DNA from: Halichondria panicea
Taxonomy: Eukaryota; Porifera; Demospongiae; Suberitida; Halichondriidae
Direction of reading: 5' to 3'
Assembly: GCF_963675165.1 (NCBI RefSeq)
Contig: NC_087385.1
Span: forward strand, 1,612,501-1,676,500
DNA length: 64,000 nt
Each line of letters opens with the position of its first letter. Position 1 is the first letter of the stretch. Below are positions 1 to 14,678 of the stretch, in pieces. The position numbers were made by a program, and so were the translations under genes. Under the pieces are notes generated by a model. That model was given only the letters and a program-made list of their open reading frames with translations, was not told the origin of the DNA and searched no databases.

Positions 1-2
1 CA

Positions 3-1027
3 TTTTACGGTGCTACTCGATCATCTCCTCCACAAAAACGAGCCAGCAAAGCCAAGCCAAGAGGAAGGGTATGTGGCAAAATAATTATGTCCATTATGTA
101 CAATATACTTTATGTGGTTCATTTGCAGTCAAGAACCGTTCCCAAGCTTCCTCCAATTCCAAAAACTGGACTAGTTCAGAGGCCAAGTTCATTCGTTTTC
201 CCGACACAAAATGACCTTCGAAAACAACATTTCGAGCGAGATAAACAAGTGTACGATCACGTTCCTTCGAATCCACAATGCACATGTGAGCTGTGTCAAA
301 TGAATGCGTCTGTTGTCGGACCAAACACCCAGGGTCGAGAAACTGGTCAATCCGGTTTGTCAGGATTCCAAAGTGACATAGACCCCCGAGAAATGATAAT
401 GGCTCGGCAGTTGAAAACTGGACAGAGAGTGGTTATTAGAATGAAGAAATCAGAATATGACTTTGAGCCACAGCAACTGACTGGAATTGTGAAATATGTG
501 GGAAAGATAGACAGTGAATATATTGACAATAGGATCTACGTGGGAGTCAAGTTGGATGAAGCAGGTACAGTGTTGTGTGCATGCATGTGTGCGTGTGCGT
601 GTGTATGCAAGTTAATTGTCCTTAAAAACCCTCTTATATACATGCATCCATGCACGAGGTTAAGCATACGCTATGTTCTGTATAGCTGGTGACACTGACG
701 GATTGATTAAAGGAAAGAGGTACTTCACATGCCCACAAAAGCACGGAAAGATTGTACGCATCTCAAACGTAGTTGCTGTTCTACCCAACAAGGTACACAT
801 GTATGATATCATGTTTACTGCTATGTAGTGCTATGGCAACGTGTGACAATGATTCTAGTTAACTTTCCCAATATTCATACTGTATACAATGCAACAAATA
901 TAACGATCCACCACACCCACTCACTATACAGAGCGTATCCTACAAGCCACTCAAAGGCCTCACCAAGAGAAGCCCTTACGGAGGAGCAGCCCCCAAGAAA
1001 AGCACTAGTAGTGTAAAAGTTGTATAG
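3..1027 (+). CDS. CAP-Gly domain protein, 3' end of gene (5' end outside window)
   Basis: Four exons read in one continuous phase: 3-68, 129-564, 686-792 and 932-1027, all with GT-AG introns. The third-from-last and second-last exons give a CAP-Gly fold: a GQRVVIRM start, then GIVKYVGKID, YVGVKLDEA, then GKRYFTCPQKHGKIVR and the end VVAVLPNK. CAP-Gly domains bind the C-terminal EEY/F tails of tubulin and EB proteins, so a microtubule-associated role is likely. The part before it (about 145 residues) is rich in P, S, K and has a CTCELC cysteine pair of unknown meaning; a basic tail GLTKRSPYGG follows. An upstream in-frame ATG at about 93 lies within the first intron, so I do not use it; the start is off the left edge. 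Which CAP-Gly subfamily this is I cannot say. Confidence 0.8.
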
Positions 1028-1261
1028 ACACCTTTTATTAAGCACTCTTCATGTCTTCTTTTTGTGTATGTGTACGTCTAATTAGAAATTTCACCTGTAG
1101 CAATTTTTGTCTACCACAGTACACAACATTTTCATCTGAAGATTCCGTTATGCTAATTTGAACATAAATATTAAATGCACAAGCAGCAACATACAATACA
1201 CTACATGGTAAGACTACACATACAATACTAGACCATTTGGTTCACTAATGGAGTCAGAGAA

Positions 1262-2803
1262 CTAATTCTTGCCGGAGCTGAGACCTTCGATGGGGTTGGA
1301 TTTCTGTTGGAGCAGCTTCTCACGAGTAGCAGCTTCCCACTCTTTGTTTTGGAAGGTGGGAGGTCTCTTGGGCCCAACTGAGAATAAGGATAAGAGAACA
1401 CATTATAAATAGACAAAAGAAATTCCATCCTATCAAGCAATGCATTGCTAATACCGTATACTGGGTTCTTGCCCATTGCTATGTGGTTGCTTAGGTATAC
1501 AGTGGTTTATATACATGTACCATACACACCGTTATTAGTCTATAACTATAACTTTCGACTGCGTATAGTTGATCATTATTTTGCGAATGACACTGTACAA
1601 GCCTAATTTGGTTTATGCACATGCTCACCCTTTGTGTCTTTCATTGCAATCTGTGTGAAAATTCACAATTGGCAAATCGAAAAAAGTTTCATATTTGTGT
1701 ACGGTAGCTATGATGGATGATGTGCTATTAGTGTACTAGATTTTGTACAGCAATTAATCCCGTATCAGATCCGGTCCAGTAATTGCACGTCGTCAATGAC
1801 AATGTCTGTTTTCAAATAACGGCCACGTCTGAAAATGCTATTAAAACTGCATCATAAACGATTAGTACGGATACTCGTGCAACAAGGGATTAACAGCACT
1901 CATAACAAGCACTGGCAAGGTTAATAGCACTTGGCTTCACCTCGTTTAACCAAACTATTAATTATTAATCACAGGCTGCGGTACTGGCCTATATGCTAGA
2001 CATGCAATGTAAACACAGAGAAAACTAGAGCACTGAAGTGCTAACCCTCGGCTGTTACGTTGACATGAATAGATCTATAAAAACCAGAAGAGTATTAAAA
2101 GAACCAACAACCTACGATTTCACTAGAGACCGGTAAAGGATCACCTGAGGCTGTAAACGCAGTGCTATGGGATCCAGGTGAGTAGACTCACATATCACAA
2201 ACAAACAGACAAACAAACCAAAGTACTACTATACCCGTGGCCGCCCCATGCGCGCCTCAGGTAATTACAAAGCCTTAAACCGATTTAACGTGTTTTAACG
2301 TGTTCTTAAAATTAAGAACGATAGCCTTTGTAAACTGAATGGAATGTTTAATGCTATTATGTTCTCACGTACTTGTGTTACTGAGAAAAGTGGACAAGAG
2401 GGTACCAGCAACCACACCCACAAGAACAGCAGGGATGACTTTCCTATACTCTCTTCGTGGAGCCGCCAACTCTTTGAAAGTAGCCGGGAAAGAGGCCCTG
2501 TACACTGCAGGTACGTAGAGGAGAGAAATACAGTGTGCTTTATATAGAATACAGACATAAAATATGCTTAGAATACTGCTCAAAGTATTCTAAGCAAAGT
2601 CCACACATCTTACACTGAACAATTTCTTCTTTAGTAAGCTCTTTCCAGGGCCCTCTGGCCTTCTGGGCTAGCTGTTGTAGTTGAGGGCTCTCCAGCACGG
2701 CTCCTTGGTGAACAGGGCAGGGAGTCGCCACTGAGGGCCTGGCATGGTTATAGGGATCTGTCAGAATCGCACTAGAATACCACCTCTTCGCTAGGAAAGC
2801 CAT
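1262..2803 (-). CDS. COX4: Cytochrome c oxidase subunit 4 (COX4), mitochondrial
   Basis: Three exons on the minus strand: 2803-2614, 2504-2382 and 1377-1262, all GT-AG and in phase, giving about 142 residues. The N-terminus [12 protein letters not shown] looks like a short mitochondrial import signal. The next part, [19 protein letters not shown], matches the COX4 matrix helix region; [15 protein letters not shown] across the first junction matches the COX4 'ELYR.KF..SF' motif; a single membrane helix [18 protein letters not shown] follows; the tail [18 protein letters not shown] then NPIEGLS matches the COX4 'NPIQG' end. The protein is a nuclear-encoded inner-membrane subunit of respiratory complex IV. 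It is shorter at the C-terminus than the vertebrate form, which ends in a W-rich extension. It is head to head with DECR1, 154 bases apart. The second intron is about 1 kb and holds no gene I can see. Confidence 0.9.
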
Positions 2804-2957
2804 GACTAGACTGACCAGACAAACTTTACCAGATAAAGGTCAAAAGGTCGTGAAAAGGAACAAAGATCTACCCACGTGCGCCGTGGATAAGTTTTTAACT
2901 CTACCATCACTGGAATTTTTCTGCACAGAAGCCTCTAAGAAGAGCTTTGCAGCTAAT
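2804..2957. promoter_or_regulatory. Shared divergent promoter of COX4 and DECR1
   Basis: Only 154 bases separate the two ATG codons, which point away from each other, so the transcription start sites must overlap or be very close. The interval holds a CACGTG E-box (about 2873-2878) and taaaggtca (2834-2842), which fits an extended nuclear-receptor half-site. No TATA box is evident. Use of these sites is inference. Confidence 0.6.
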
Positions 2958-6295
<3,338 letters not shown>

Positions 6296-6487
6296 TAAAT
6301 CAGAAGCTATAGTTATAGGAACATTTAAAGCCATATCCCTTTTAATAATTATATATATACCAATTATGCTGTAGTTTGAGGTTACAATTAAAGACGGGTA
6401 GTAATTTTAGCGGTTTTCTCTGTTTGGGTACTAAATAATTGACCATGTTACAATGATGATTTGAAGGGGGAAAAGAGTTTTATCTAT

Positions 6488-8106
6488 CTATCTATCTTTC
6501 TTGTCCGTTTGTTGTGTAACTTGATCTGAGCTTCCATAATTGATCATGACAAGTCCAAACAGTATCACAGATGCTCCCAACCACCAGAGGAGGGCCAATA
6601 CTTCACCAAACAGTAGCTTCCCAAACACAGCCTACACGTGGGAGTCAAATAACAAGATAAGTGGATCTACATGAACTATAAAAATTATATACAAACATGG
6701 ATAATAAGTTTGAATGAGGTTTAATGAAAATGCTCATTTTAACCCCTGAAATCATAAACAAGAAAGTCTCCCAGAACAATTGGGGCTAAGCTAACAAAGA
6801 TTAGCTAGTACATATATAAACATTGAGAGATTGGACGCTAAGTAATACTTAATGTGTGCACGAGGATGAATGCTCGAGGTTACATAATGAGCGTAGCGAG
6901 TGCTTTACTCAGCTGAGAGCATTATTGCATCATCCGAGTGAACCAGCATTAAAACACGTTGGCTAGCTAAATGTGTTATAAAGGTTTTATTGCTGATCAC
7001 GAAGCTGAAAACCTTGTTCAAGCTAGTGCTCAGACTAGAAAAAGCTACCTAGCTTCAAGCTGCACTGTTGAGATGACTAGGATGACTTGAATGGTGATGA
7101 ATCGAAAAGAAGTGTGCAATAAAGTACAGTCACATGACTGGATTTGATGGATGTCATTCTGTAGGTCACATGATCAGATATGCTAATGCACATAGTAGGG
7201 ATAGATCTAGATCTACTACGACGTTGTCAAGATAACAAGGGTGTATTAATAAAGTCATACAGTTTATAATACACAGCCGCGTAGCCTTGAAGCTAGCCTC
7301 GATTCCAGGCCGCTCTTCCTTGTTTAGGCCTTGTGAAGGAGGCTACCTTGAAGCATGATTTGGTAAGCGGTCGTCATAATTATAGCATGAGAATCTGCAC
7401 TACACAAGCAACTCACCTTCGTGCTTGTGCCTGTATACAGTGGAACCTCTGTTAACAACCACCTCCGAATAATAAAGGCCAGGCACCCAGGTCCCAAATG
7501 AACAGTTTGTGTACAAAACAACCTCTCAACAAAGGCCACCTCTGTATAAAGGCCAAAGCATTGTTCCCCAAAGGTGTCCGTTATAGAGGGGTTCCACTGT
7601 ATTTCATAAAAATACTCGGTCTCATACTATAATATATAAATCTGTTACGAATATCCCTGACATGAACCATAAACAGGACAGTATGCCATAGTAAAGGGTC
7701 TAAGCTATAACAATAGCGGGATAGGTACCGTAAAGAAGAAATTAGAGACACTATTGACAGCAGCAGCTTCCACAGTTGAGCTACATCGATTGAGAGCTCT
7801 CACAAACAGTGCCCACATGGCAGCATTGAACACGAGCATTAATATGACACACACACATCTCAGCACTATCACCATCTGCATGGAGAGAGAGAGATAAAAT
7901 GAGCCTAGTGAAATGCATACCCTTACAAAGAAGCAGTTTTGCTTTGAGAGCCAGTTGCAAGGGACAGCAAGTTTTATTGTAGTTCCATTCTGGTCCAGGG
8001 CTAGCTTGGAGTTCACTGAGGCCAGTGCTGCACACAGCCCTGCACAAACAGACAAGGAAAATCCTCCACTAGCCGGCATAATTTCACTATTACTGGTAAA
8101 GATCAT
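6488..8106 (-). CDS. TMEM42: TMEM42-like EamA-type membrane protein
   Basis: Three minus-strand exons, 8079 (or 8106)-7927, 7875-7729 and 6631-6488, phase 0 at each junction, about 147-156 residues; two in-frame ATGs compete for the start. Four hydrophobic helices are visible. Matches to TMEM42 as I remember it: LCAALASVNSKLA in helix 1, FNAAMWALFVRAL in helix 2, EAAAVNSVSNFF then AVFGKLLFGEVLALLWW, and ILFGLVMINYG in the last helix. TMEM42 is a half-size relative of the DMT/EamA transporters; its substrate is unknown. The tail is polar and ends KKDR. The second intron (6632-7728) contains a 162-base MITE. A possible divergent transcript starts about 110 bases upstream. Confidence 0.82.
7438..7599. 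mobile_element. 162-base MITE, TA target duplication, in TMEM42 intron 2
   Basis: Begins CAGTGGAACCTCT and ends with its inverse (AGGGGTTCCACTG), flanked by TA at 7436-7437 and 7600-7601. Internally related to 4278-4620. Non-coding Tc1/mariner/pogo-type miniature element. Confidence 0.8.
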
Positions 8107-8216
8107 TAAGATACCTTACACTTACAGCATTGCATTTTGCATGGACATTGTGTTGTGCCAGCACGTACATATATATGTACATGCAGGTCTGAGAGATTGA
8201 TATAAGTTTCTCTACA

Positions 8217-10020
8217 ATGACTCAGACTGACTCTAGCTCTCTGGGTGATAGCACAGTAACAGAGCCCCCAGAGCCTAATCATCCAGACTCAATGACAGTT
8301 TAATAAGTTGTCAGTGGAGGAAAACTGCAGATTGCTGGCTAAACATGATCCAGCATAGATAGAACAGTAATCTATGGCTAAATCATCTATAGTAATGCAT
8401 AAGTTTTGTGACACATTTAAACTAGCTCGTCATAAACACTGTACTAGATCTAGTCACTATTTATAGACCACTTCCCCAGTACAGTTTACATTGCCAAACT
8501 GTCTTTTCTTTCCAGAAAAATTATGAATGGTGAAAGTTTTTTCAGTTTGACGGAGTAGGATATTCCATAATCCCCTACGAATTGTCAAGAAAATTCTCAA
8601 GCTTCAGCCAGGTAAGATACTACACCATTGGTTTTTAGTGAAAGAATTGCCCGGGCCCTTCGAATTAATATTTATCTTTTCAGTGCCATGCAATTTATTG
8701 ATATAATTTATACAGGGGTGCATTGCAAAGAACTCTGTCCCCATCACAAGAGCAAGCTGATGCATCCTCAACAATTTCCTTGCCACTTTCCAATCCCTCA
8801 ACTCCTGAATCCTCTGCATAGCGGCTTTAGAGTGGAAATTCATTGGCGACCAGAAGTAGATGCATCCAAAAGATGTTTGGACGATTGTGCTCGTTGTGAA
8901 ATTATGCGTACTCTTGTATGTTTGCTCTTCAGCCGGTCGATATATGGCAAGCCTGACAGGTTATACTGTGCTCGACAACTAATTCTAAACTTAAAAAGTA
9001 TCCTTTCATAAAGGATAGTGGATTGGGGGGAATAGGATATGTAAGTCGTATACCATACAGTTGGTAATTTCCGGGGGGCAAAATATTTGTGGTTGAACAC
9101 TGGACCACAAATGTTTCTTCTTTTTTTAGCAATCTCGTGGGAAAATAAAATGGTGGAGCATATCCGTAACGAAATAAAAATGATCACAAAAAACGCTCGG
9201 GTTCATCCTCAGATGTGGAAGTGTTAAACGCTTTAGACTGACTTACATTGAGGCGTTACATCCATCTGGGGTGAAAGAGCTTGAAGACTCGTCCAGCACC
9301 AACACACATATTTCTGCTATTATACTCAATACTGTTGCCTTGGACGAAATCAACTATCAAACCAGGCGCCTTTTCATTTTGCATGAAGCACGCGAGATGT
9401 TCAGAATATCTTCGAACAATGGCCAGCACTCAGGTGCGAAGCATTGGTGAGGATGTGTTGACATTTAATTCATTGTAGTTAATTTTACAGGTTGAACTTC
9501 AGCTTATAACAGGTGATGAGGACTGCAAATCCAACTTTCTCTCCAAATGGAAAACGTATTATCTGACTCTTCTGCGGTATGTTAGGCACAGAGGAAGCAA
9601 ATAAGTGCATGCTTGTGCTTTCAGCAAGTTTGCTCAATATTATTCTTTCAATATAATTATGTAGATGCTGTTAGTGTGTGAGTTGAAAGTGCTGGGATTA
9701 GCAGTGAGGGCAAAGAGGCCAGACTGTATTGCCTTACATAAGGAGTATACAACTCAGTGAGAAATTTTTCTGCTATGCCTTAATAATAATTACGCATTTT
9801 TATACGATGCAAGCGTGGATGTATGCAGTTGCTATATAGTGCTCTTTCATGTATGCAGTGCAGTACATGTTGACTGGTTTCCCAGGATGCCTTATGTAAT
9901 TCAGAAATCAGATGCACCCCTAAGAATTGCCGCTATGGTAGGAGATCAGAGGAGGTACGACAACATCACGTGCGTGGAAATGGAATTTCAGTCAACAGCA
10001 GTAAAAAGTACTGTATAATG
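8217..10020 (+). other. Exon-like pieces of one or more unidentified genes
   Basis: Possible plus-strand exons: 8217-8300 (ATG, MTQTDSSSLGDSTVTEPPEP), 8551-8616 (flanked by tttcag and gtaag, FDGVGYSIIPYELSRK), a piece at about 8725-8910 ending at gtatgt, about 9190-9433 (LTYIEALHPSGVKELEDSS, then ALDEINYQTRRLFILHEARE) and about 9490-9576 (VELQLITGDEDCKSNFLS). I could not join them in one phase, and several alternative frames, including the minus strand at 8604-8843, are also open. No family is recognised. It may be a fast-evolving gene or remnants of one. The first piece lies about 110 bases from the TMEM42 start on the other strand. Confidence 0.25.
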
Positions 10021-11060
10021 CATGTGGTCTGAATGATAACGGCCACGCCCACCACCAGCATCTTTGCTGCACTTTAATTGACATTCCACAGTACGCATGC
10101 ACGTGATGTTGTTGTACCTCCTCCGGTATATAGGTGGATGAGAAGGTGCAATACTTCACATTTGTGGAGCAAGCTGTTGTTTTTGAAGTTTCTTTACTCC
10201 CTATAAATTATTGCTCTGTTTCTCATGTTTTCATGCTATTATGCATAATATCATGTTCAATATCCTAAAGCATTGGGCTTATTTTATTTTTTGGGTCACC
10301 CCAGCCCATACTTAGCTATTATGTCGGATATCAATAATCACTTTTTAGTTGTTTACCCATGCCGCACCACTGATAGTATTTCACTGTAAATGTTCTATTA
10401 GGTATTATACAACCTATAGCTATCTCACAGTTGAACTTGTTGAACACATGGGTGGGGGGGGGCTTCACCAAGGTATATTGTCACTATATATACCCCCTTT
10501 ATGGCTGGGGACGGGCACGCCCATCTAGGGTTTTGCAACCTATATATCTGATGCACTGTACCTGATGGTTAGAGCCGAGCTAGCCTCGAATCCAGGCCGA
10601 TTAAAATACGTATTTTAATCGGCCTGGTCTCGAGGCTAGAGCCGAGCATGCATGGTTCAAAGTGTTGCAACTTACTAGAGTTAAAATTGCTGTGCATGGC
10701 TAGATTTAACCAGTGTAAGTGTGTTGCAACCAAGTGACGGTTGAATTAGCTGGAGACGGTCAGTGTGATGTTAGGGTGTTGTAACCAGTTTATTATGCCT
10801 CGGTACGCATGCGCAAACGAGGTACATTGTATATATATTAAGTAACTGGAGTATGGTAGATCTAACCAGTGTAATGTTAGGGTGTTGCAACCATGCATCT
10901 AATTAACTAACAACTACATCAGTTACTTTACCTATAATTATACACACAATGATTGTGATTTGAAGCCAACCCATTTTGGGGGGTTATTGTGATAGTGCCC
11001 AACAATGACTATTGTACACACGCTAACTTCATAATAATGCACTGATAGATCACTATACAG
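10021..11060. other. Gene-free stretch with a near-perfect palindrome and short repeats
   Basis: No coding exon is visible. The region holds a 60-base palindrome (10580-10639) and two or three degenerate copies of a segment with 'gtgttagggtgttgcaacca' around 10690-10890. The palindrome arms (tagcctcga...ccaggccgat) recur as shorter pieces at 20756-20790 and 44355-44392, so this is a dispersed family. Confidence 0.6.
10580..10639. repeat. Palindrome of a dispersed family
   Basis: The two 29-base arms are complementary except for one or two positions and have almost no loop (centre aatacgtatt). It would extrude as a hairpin. The same arm sequence appears elsewhere in the window. Confidence 0.85.
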
Positions 11061-11731
11061 TCAGCAAAGTTTCTTTACATAACATATAATTGCTTTGTGG
11101 GGCTCTTCCACATCTTTGAAGAGAAATGAATTTGTTGTCGTGTCAACGTAAGTTGCATAACACACTTCTTTCACCTTTTCAAACCCTTGCTTCTCATAAA
11201 GTTGCTGGGTGTAAGCGCTTGTGCAAACTACTCCAGCAAAAGTGTGGCCATGATTGACAGCATGATCTAGACTTCGCTTGACTAACTCCGTTGCAATTCC
11301 CTTTTTTTTGTAATCAGAAAGCACACAAACTGCATACAACTCCAATATCTTGTCTTCTTGATACGTTGTTAATATTTGCTTGGAATCCATTGCACAATTA
11401 AACAAAGGCCAGGCTAAAGCCCATTCTCTTGACCACCCACGTTGAATATACTCATCAAAGGTTGGTACAGCATCGGTAAAATCTGCTACTGACTGAGAAC
11501 GACAGATTCTAATGCTAACCATTAATTTTTACCCGTTATTTCGTCCACTGCACACCAAGACAAACCTTGCTTCAAGCAATCAAGAGTTATTTGGCTGTCT
11601 GGGCCTGTCGGTATAGTGCATCCAACAGCCTTCAGTAGTGGATCATAGGGTAGATAGCATGTATTGTAAAGCTCAATTGCTTCTTGACACAGCTCTGGAG
11701 TAGTAATAAGCTGATATGTTATTGCCATCAT
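11061..11731 (-). pseudogene. GNAT N-acetyltransferase, copy 1, frameshifted
   Basis: Single-exon minus-strand copy of the intact gene at 42496-43155. The first 68 residues (from ATG 11731) and the last 153 are in different frames; against the intact copy there is an insertion of about five bases near 11527-11533 just after 'ITGK', producing a stop. The acetyl-CoA loop KKKGIATEL and the C-terminal YVDTTTNSFLFKDVEEPHKA are preserved, so the break is recent or the downstream part is under constraint. Reinitiation at the second ATG (11522) is conceivable but would lack the N-terminal strand of the fold. Confidence 0.8.
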
Positions 11732-12497
11732 TGATATATATCTGTAGTCTCAGCAGCCTGAATCAGCTGCCCTTCTTTAATTGGGAAGACCATAGACCAT
11801 AGATCTAGATTGGAAGACTGTCTGAGCATGCCCTTTTTGCTAATGAGTGAGTTACTCCCCTATTGCCTCGCGTCATAATTAATTTATCATCAAGTTTCAC
11901 GGAGGAATTGTGAGTGTACGGAGAAAGAAGAGAATATACGGAAGCACAACACCAAAACTTGCTCTCCTAGCTAGCTAAAAGACTACAAACGATCATATAG
12001 TACTCCACAATAGTTATAAATAATGCCTAGCTATATCCTGTGACATAAGAAAACGAATAGCATAGTCATTGTTGAAGAAATGAGCTATAAACTTACAGTG
12101 TAAGAGTTTGTTGCGCTTTCTATGGCTCCTGTGTTAATGTAACACTTATAGTAGATACTAAGATTGATAAACTAGTAGAAAATGCCTCTTGGAGAGACTC
12201 CAGAAGAGATAAACACAAAGAACAGTAAAATAGCGCTGACGGTGCATAAAAATACCTGCTGAGTCAACACAAATATCATGTGGGCGTGACATCCTGTCAT
12301 GCTGCAGGAATGCAATACGGGAGTAACTCGACTCTCATTAGCAAAAGGTCAACCTATGTGGTACCTCCGGCTTCCAGCTCTGATAGATCTGATAGCTCTG
12401 AAAGATCTCTGGTAGAGATCTATATATATCCTATATATATACATAATTATACCGGTATAGTCGTGTGTCTTCCTCCTCTGATCTGACAAATGATCTG
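11732..12497. other. Intergenic: upstream region of GNAT copy 1, duplicated near GNAT copy 3
   Basis: No coding exon seen. The stretch at about 12060-12260 ('agcatagtcat', 'gcgctgac', 'ctgctgagtcaac') resembles about 43690-43910, the equivalent upstream region of the intact GNAT copy. This indicates that the acetyltransferase was duplicated as a segment with its promoter rather than as an mRNA copy. Confidence 0.5.
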
Positions 12498-13793
12498 ATG
12501 GCAGGTAGCCAGTACAATGGGCAATCAATTTACAGTATCTTGGAGGAGAGATATTACAATCTGACATGCCCAGTCTCAGCTGCAAGTCACACGGTGCATA
12601 CAAGACTGTACCAAACTGCAAAATGGTCGAATTCGGAGTCCCTGGCCAACAAAACAGAGTCAGTTCATGGATCTGTCTTCAACATTGAATTCTCTCCAGT
12701 AGACGACCTGGCATTAACTGTGTGCTCTAATAGAGCTATTCTATCCTACGATCCAAGGTTGAGTTCGTCCAAACCAATCCATGCACTTCGAAATGCTCAC
12801 GATGATGCTGTAAACTGTTTAACATTTATCGATCATCATTCATTTGCAACTTGTTCGGACGACAAAACCATTCGGATTTGGGATCTACGACAGCTCAAGT
12901 ATAGTATAGCAGTGCTACAAGGCCACCAAAACTGGGTCAAGAACATTGAATATGACAAGAACTCAGGACGTCTGTTTAGTGTTGCTTTGTACGATGGAGT
13001 GAGGGAGTGGAAGATGGACAAAATGTGCGATTATACGAGTGAACAGTGCGATAATCTCGTCTTTGAAATAATTGACCCTGTTCGAATGAGGCTCTCCCCC
13101 AACGGCAATAAGATGTTTATCAGTGAGCGAGACAATAAGTGTACGGTCATAGACCATTTCAATGGAACATGTCTCAAAGATATAGCTCCTATCGTTAAAG
13201 ATCTCCGTGACAACATTTACCAGTCGGGCACCTACAAGCTGGGGTGCAATCGACCGTCAATGTACACAATGAGTGAACGAAAAGGAGATAGTTCATATCG
13301 ATCAATCATGTCAGCATGTTTCTTTCCTTATGGTGAATTTATCGGACTGAGGCATATTGACATTAGAAATAACCAATTTCTGTGTGAAAACTTAACTCTT
13401 TTTGACCTAAGACAAGACGTCTACAAGCCAAAATATTCATCTAAAGACTGTCAAAGGAAATATTTGAAGTATGCTGATGAAACTTCACCTCGAGAGTCGT
13501 TGGACATTATCAAAGAGATTTCTGTGAGCAAAGATGGTCGAATAATTGCGTCTCCATTTGATAGGGGTGTTCGACTACTGGCTATTGATGAGCAAGCTAC
13601 ACCTCCAGACTTATTTTTTGATGATCGATATCACAGCTCATACAAGGAACAGAGCACTCTTGATCTTCACGCCATGCAGACTATGACTGGGCACAAGAGA
13701 GCAGTACTGACTTGTAAGTTTGCTAACAATGATTTATTGCTAGCTACAGGTTGCCTTGACGGACACATTCTTTTTCATAAACCTCGTTTCTAA
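12498..13793 (+). CDS. DCAF10: DCAF10-like WD40 protein, intronless and intact
   Basis: One open frame of 431 residues from ATG 12498 (an earlier in-frame GTG at 12465 is not needed). WD40 repeats are clear: GSVFNIEFSPVDDLALTV; AHDDAVNCLTFIDHHSFATC then SDDKTIRIWDLRQL; GHQNWVKNIEYDKNSGRLFS; VRMRLSPNGNKMFIS; ISVSKDGRIIASPFDRGVRL; and the end HKRAVLTCKFANNDLLLATG then CLDGHILFHKPRF, which lines up with the vertebrate DCAF10 (WDR32) terminus. DCAF10 is a substrate receptor of DDB1-CUL4 ubiquitin ligases; the 'IRIWDLR' motif is the WDxR-type DDB1 contact. The absence of introns, unlike other host genes here, suggests a retrocopy. A decayed inverted paralog lies at 14976-16262. Confidence 0.85.
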   Translation: MAGSQYNGQSIYSILEERYYNLTCPVSAASHTVHTRLYQTAKWSNSESLANKTESVHGSVFNIEFSPVDDLALTVCSNRAILSYDPRLSSSKPIHALRNAHDDAVNCLTFIDHHSFATCSDDKTIRIWDLRQLKYSIAVLQGHQNWVKNIEYDKNSGRLFSVALYDGVREWKMDKMCDYTSEQCDNLVFEIIDPVRMRLSPNGNKMFISERDNKCTVIDHFNGTCLKDIAPIVKDLRDNIYQSGTYKLGCNRPSMYTMSERKGDSSYRSIMSACFFPYGEFIGLRHIDIRNNQFLCENLTLFDLRQDVYKPKYSSKDCQRKYLKYADETSPRESLDIIKEISVSKDGRIIASPFDRGVRLLAIDEQATPPDLFFDDRYHSSYKEQSTLDLHAMQTMTGHKRAVLTCKFANNDLLLATGCLDGHILFHKPRF

Positions 13794-14115
13794 AGTAGAA
13801 TGTTTGTTTTATCATGTGAATTACTATAATTATGTAGACGTATAAGTGTGCACTTTTCACCTCTTCTAGTTTTGTGTGACAACTTTAATAATCTTACGGT
13901 GAAGAGTGTTAGTGTATAGTGTATAATTAATTGTCTATAGTTTGAGGTAATTTGCATCAATTATCACTTTTCACCTCTTTTGGTTAATAAATGTGATCTT
14001 CTTTAATCAGTGTTACCAGGAGTGCATATTCATGCACTCCTGGTATTAGTGTATAGTGTATATATCTAGTTTGAGTACGTAATGTCTGTTAAAAGTAACA
14101 AGGTAGCACTAATTA
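13794..14115. other. 3' flank of DCAF10 with hairpin
   Basis: No coding exon. Partial duplication: 'cacttttcacctctt' occurs twice (about 13852 and 13965) and 'gtgtatagtgtata' twice. A perfect hairpin taccaggagtgca/tgcactcctggta lies at 14013-14045. Confidence 0.6.
14013..14045. repeat. Short perfect hairpin
   Basis: Arms of 13 bases around the centre tattca, then a GT-rich tail. No U-run follows, so it is not a bacterial-type terminator; function unknown. Confidence 0.8.
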
Positions 14116-14678
14116 ATGGGGTCTAGTACGAGAGTGTTCTCTGCGCAAAAACAATCAAGGAGATTTATAGCCGGAAGAAGGCTAATCCGTGAACAAGCCC
14201 GTGGCCAATTTTATGGTAAGCTACAGTACAACATTTATTTTCTGCGGCTAATTGTATATACACAGAGGAGGTCGGACATATACAAATTTATGTTATATTA
14301 TTCTTACATGGCTTGTTTTGCTCTCAAGCATTACTTTTGTTGTTTTTGTGTGGACTTAATTATATACCTACAGGGTTTCATCTAGTGGGGGGGCAGGGGG
14401 TGAACCTTCCCCTCAAAAATGTTGAGAATAAGGACATTATCACGTTAGTCACCTCCTATAGATGGAACCCTGACCTATGCATATTCACTGACTCACTATA
14501 GCAACCATGTATCAGTGCAGCAAAGAGCAGGCTGCTCAGTGGGAACCTCTGGCATGGGTGGAAAATTCAGCAACCTCACCTCGAGCCTAAGCAATTATCG
14601 AGAATGTTAAGAGAGATTGACATTGACCACCTGATCATTTACGATGCATCTGACGTCAATGAACGTTATGTGCAGTGA
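14116..14678 (+). CDS. Hypothetical small three-exon gene, 116 residues
   Basis: Exons 14116-14215, 14374-14447 and 14502-14678 join in phase (1, 0) with GT-AG introns of 158 and 54 bases. The protein begins with a basic stretch (SAQKQSRRFIAGRRLIREQA), continues FHLVGGQGVNLPLKNVENKD and ends LREIDIDHLIIYDASDVNER. I recognise no family. The donor of intron 2 (gttagtcacc) is weak, and without that splice the reading frame stops at 14501. It may be a real short gene or a remnant caught between the two DCAF10 copies. Confidence 0.4.

Noticed and set aside
94-324. Minus-strand open frame of 76 codons
   Set aside because: Lies opposite the CAP-Gly exon, which has clear domain sequence; shadow frame.
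2295-2558. Minus-strand 87-codon frame over COX4 exon 2
   Set aside because: Other frame of the COX4 exon; the COX4 frame matches the family.
8840-9187. 115-codon minus-strand frame
   Set aside because: No family resemblance, crosses A/T-rich sequence, and overlaps better plus-strand candidates; not called.
14013-14045. Rho-independent terminator
   Set aside because: Animal genome and no T-run after the hairpin.
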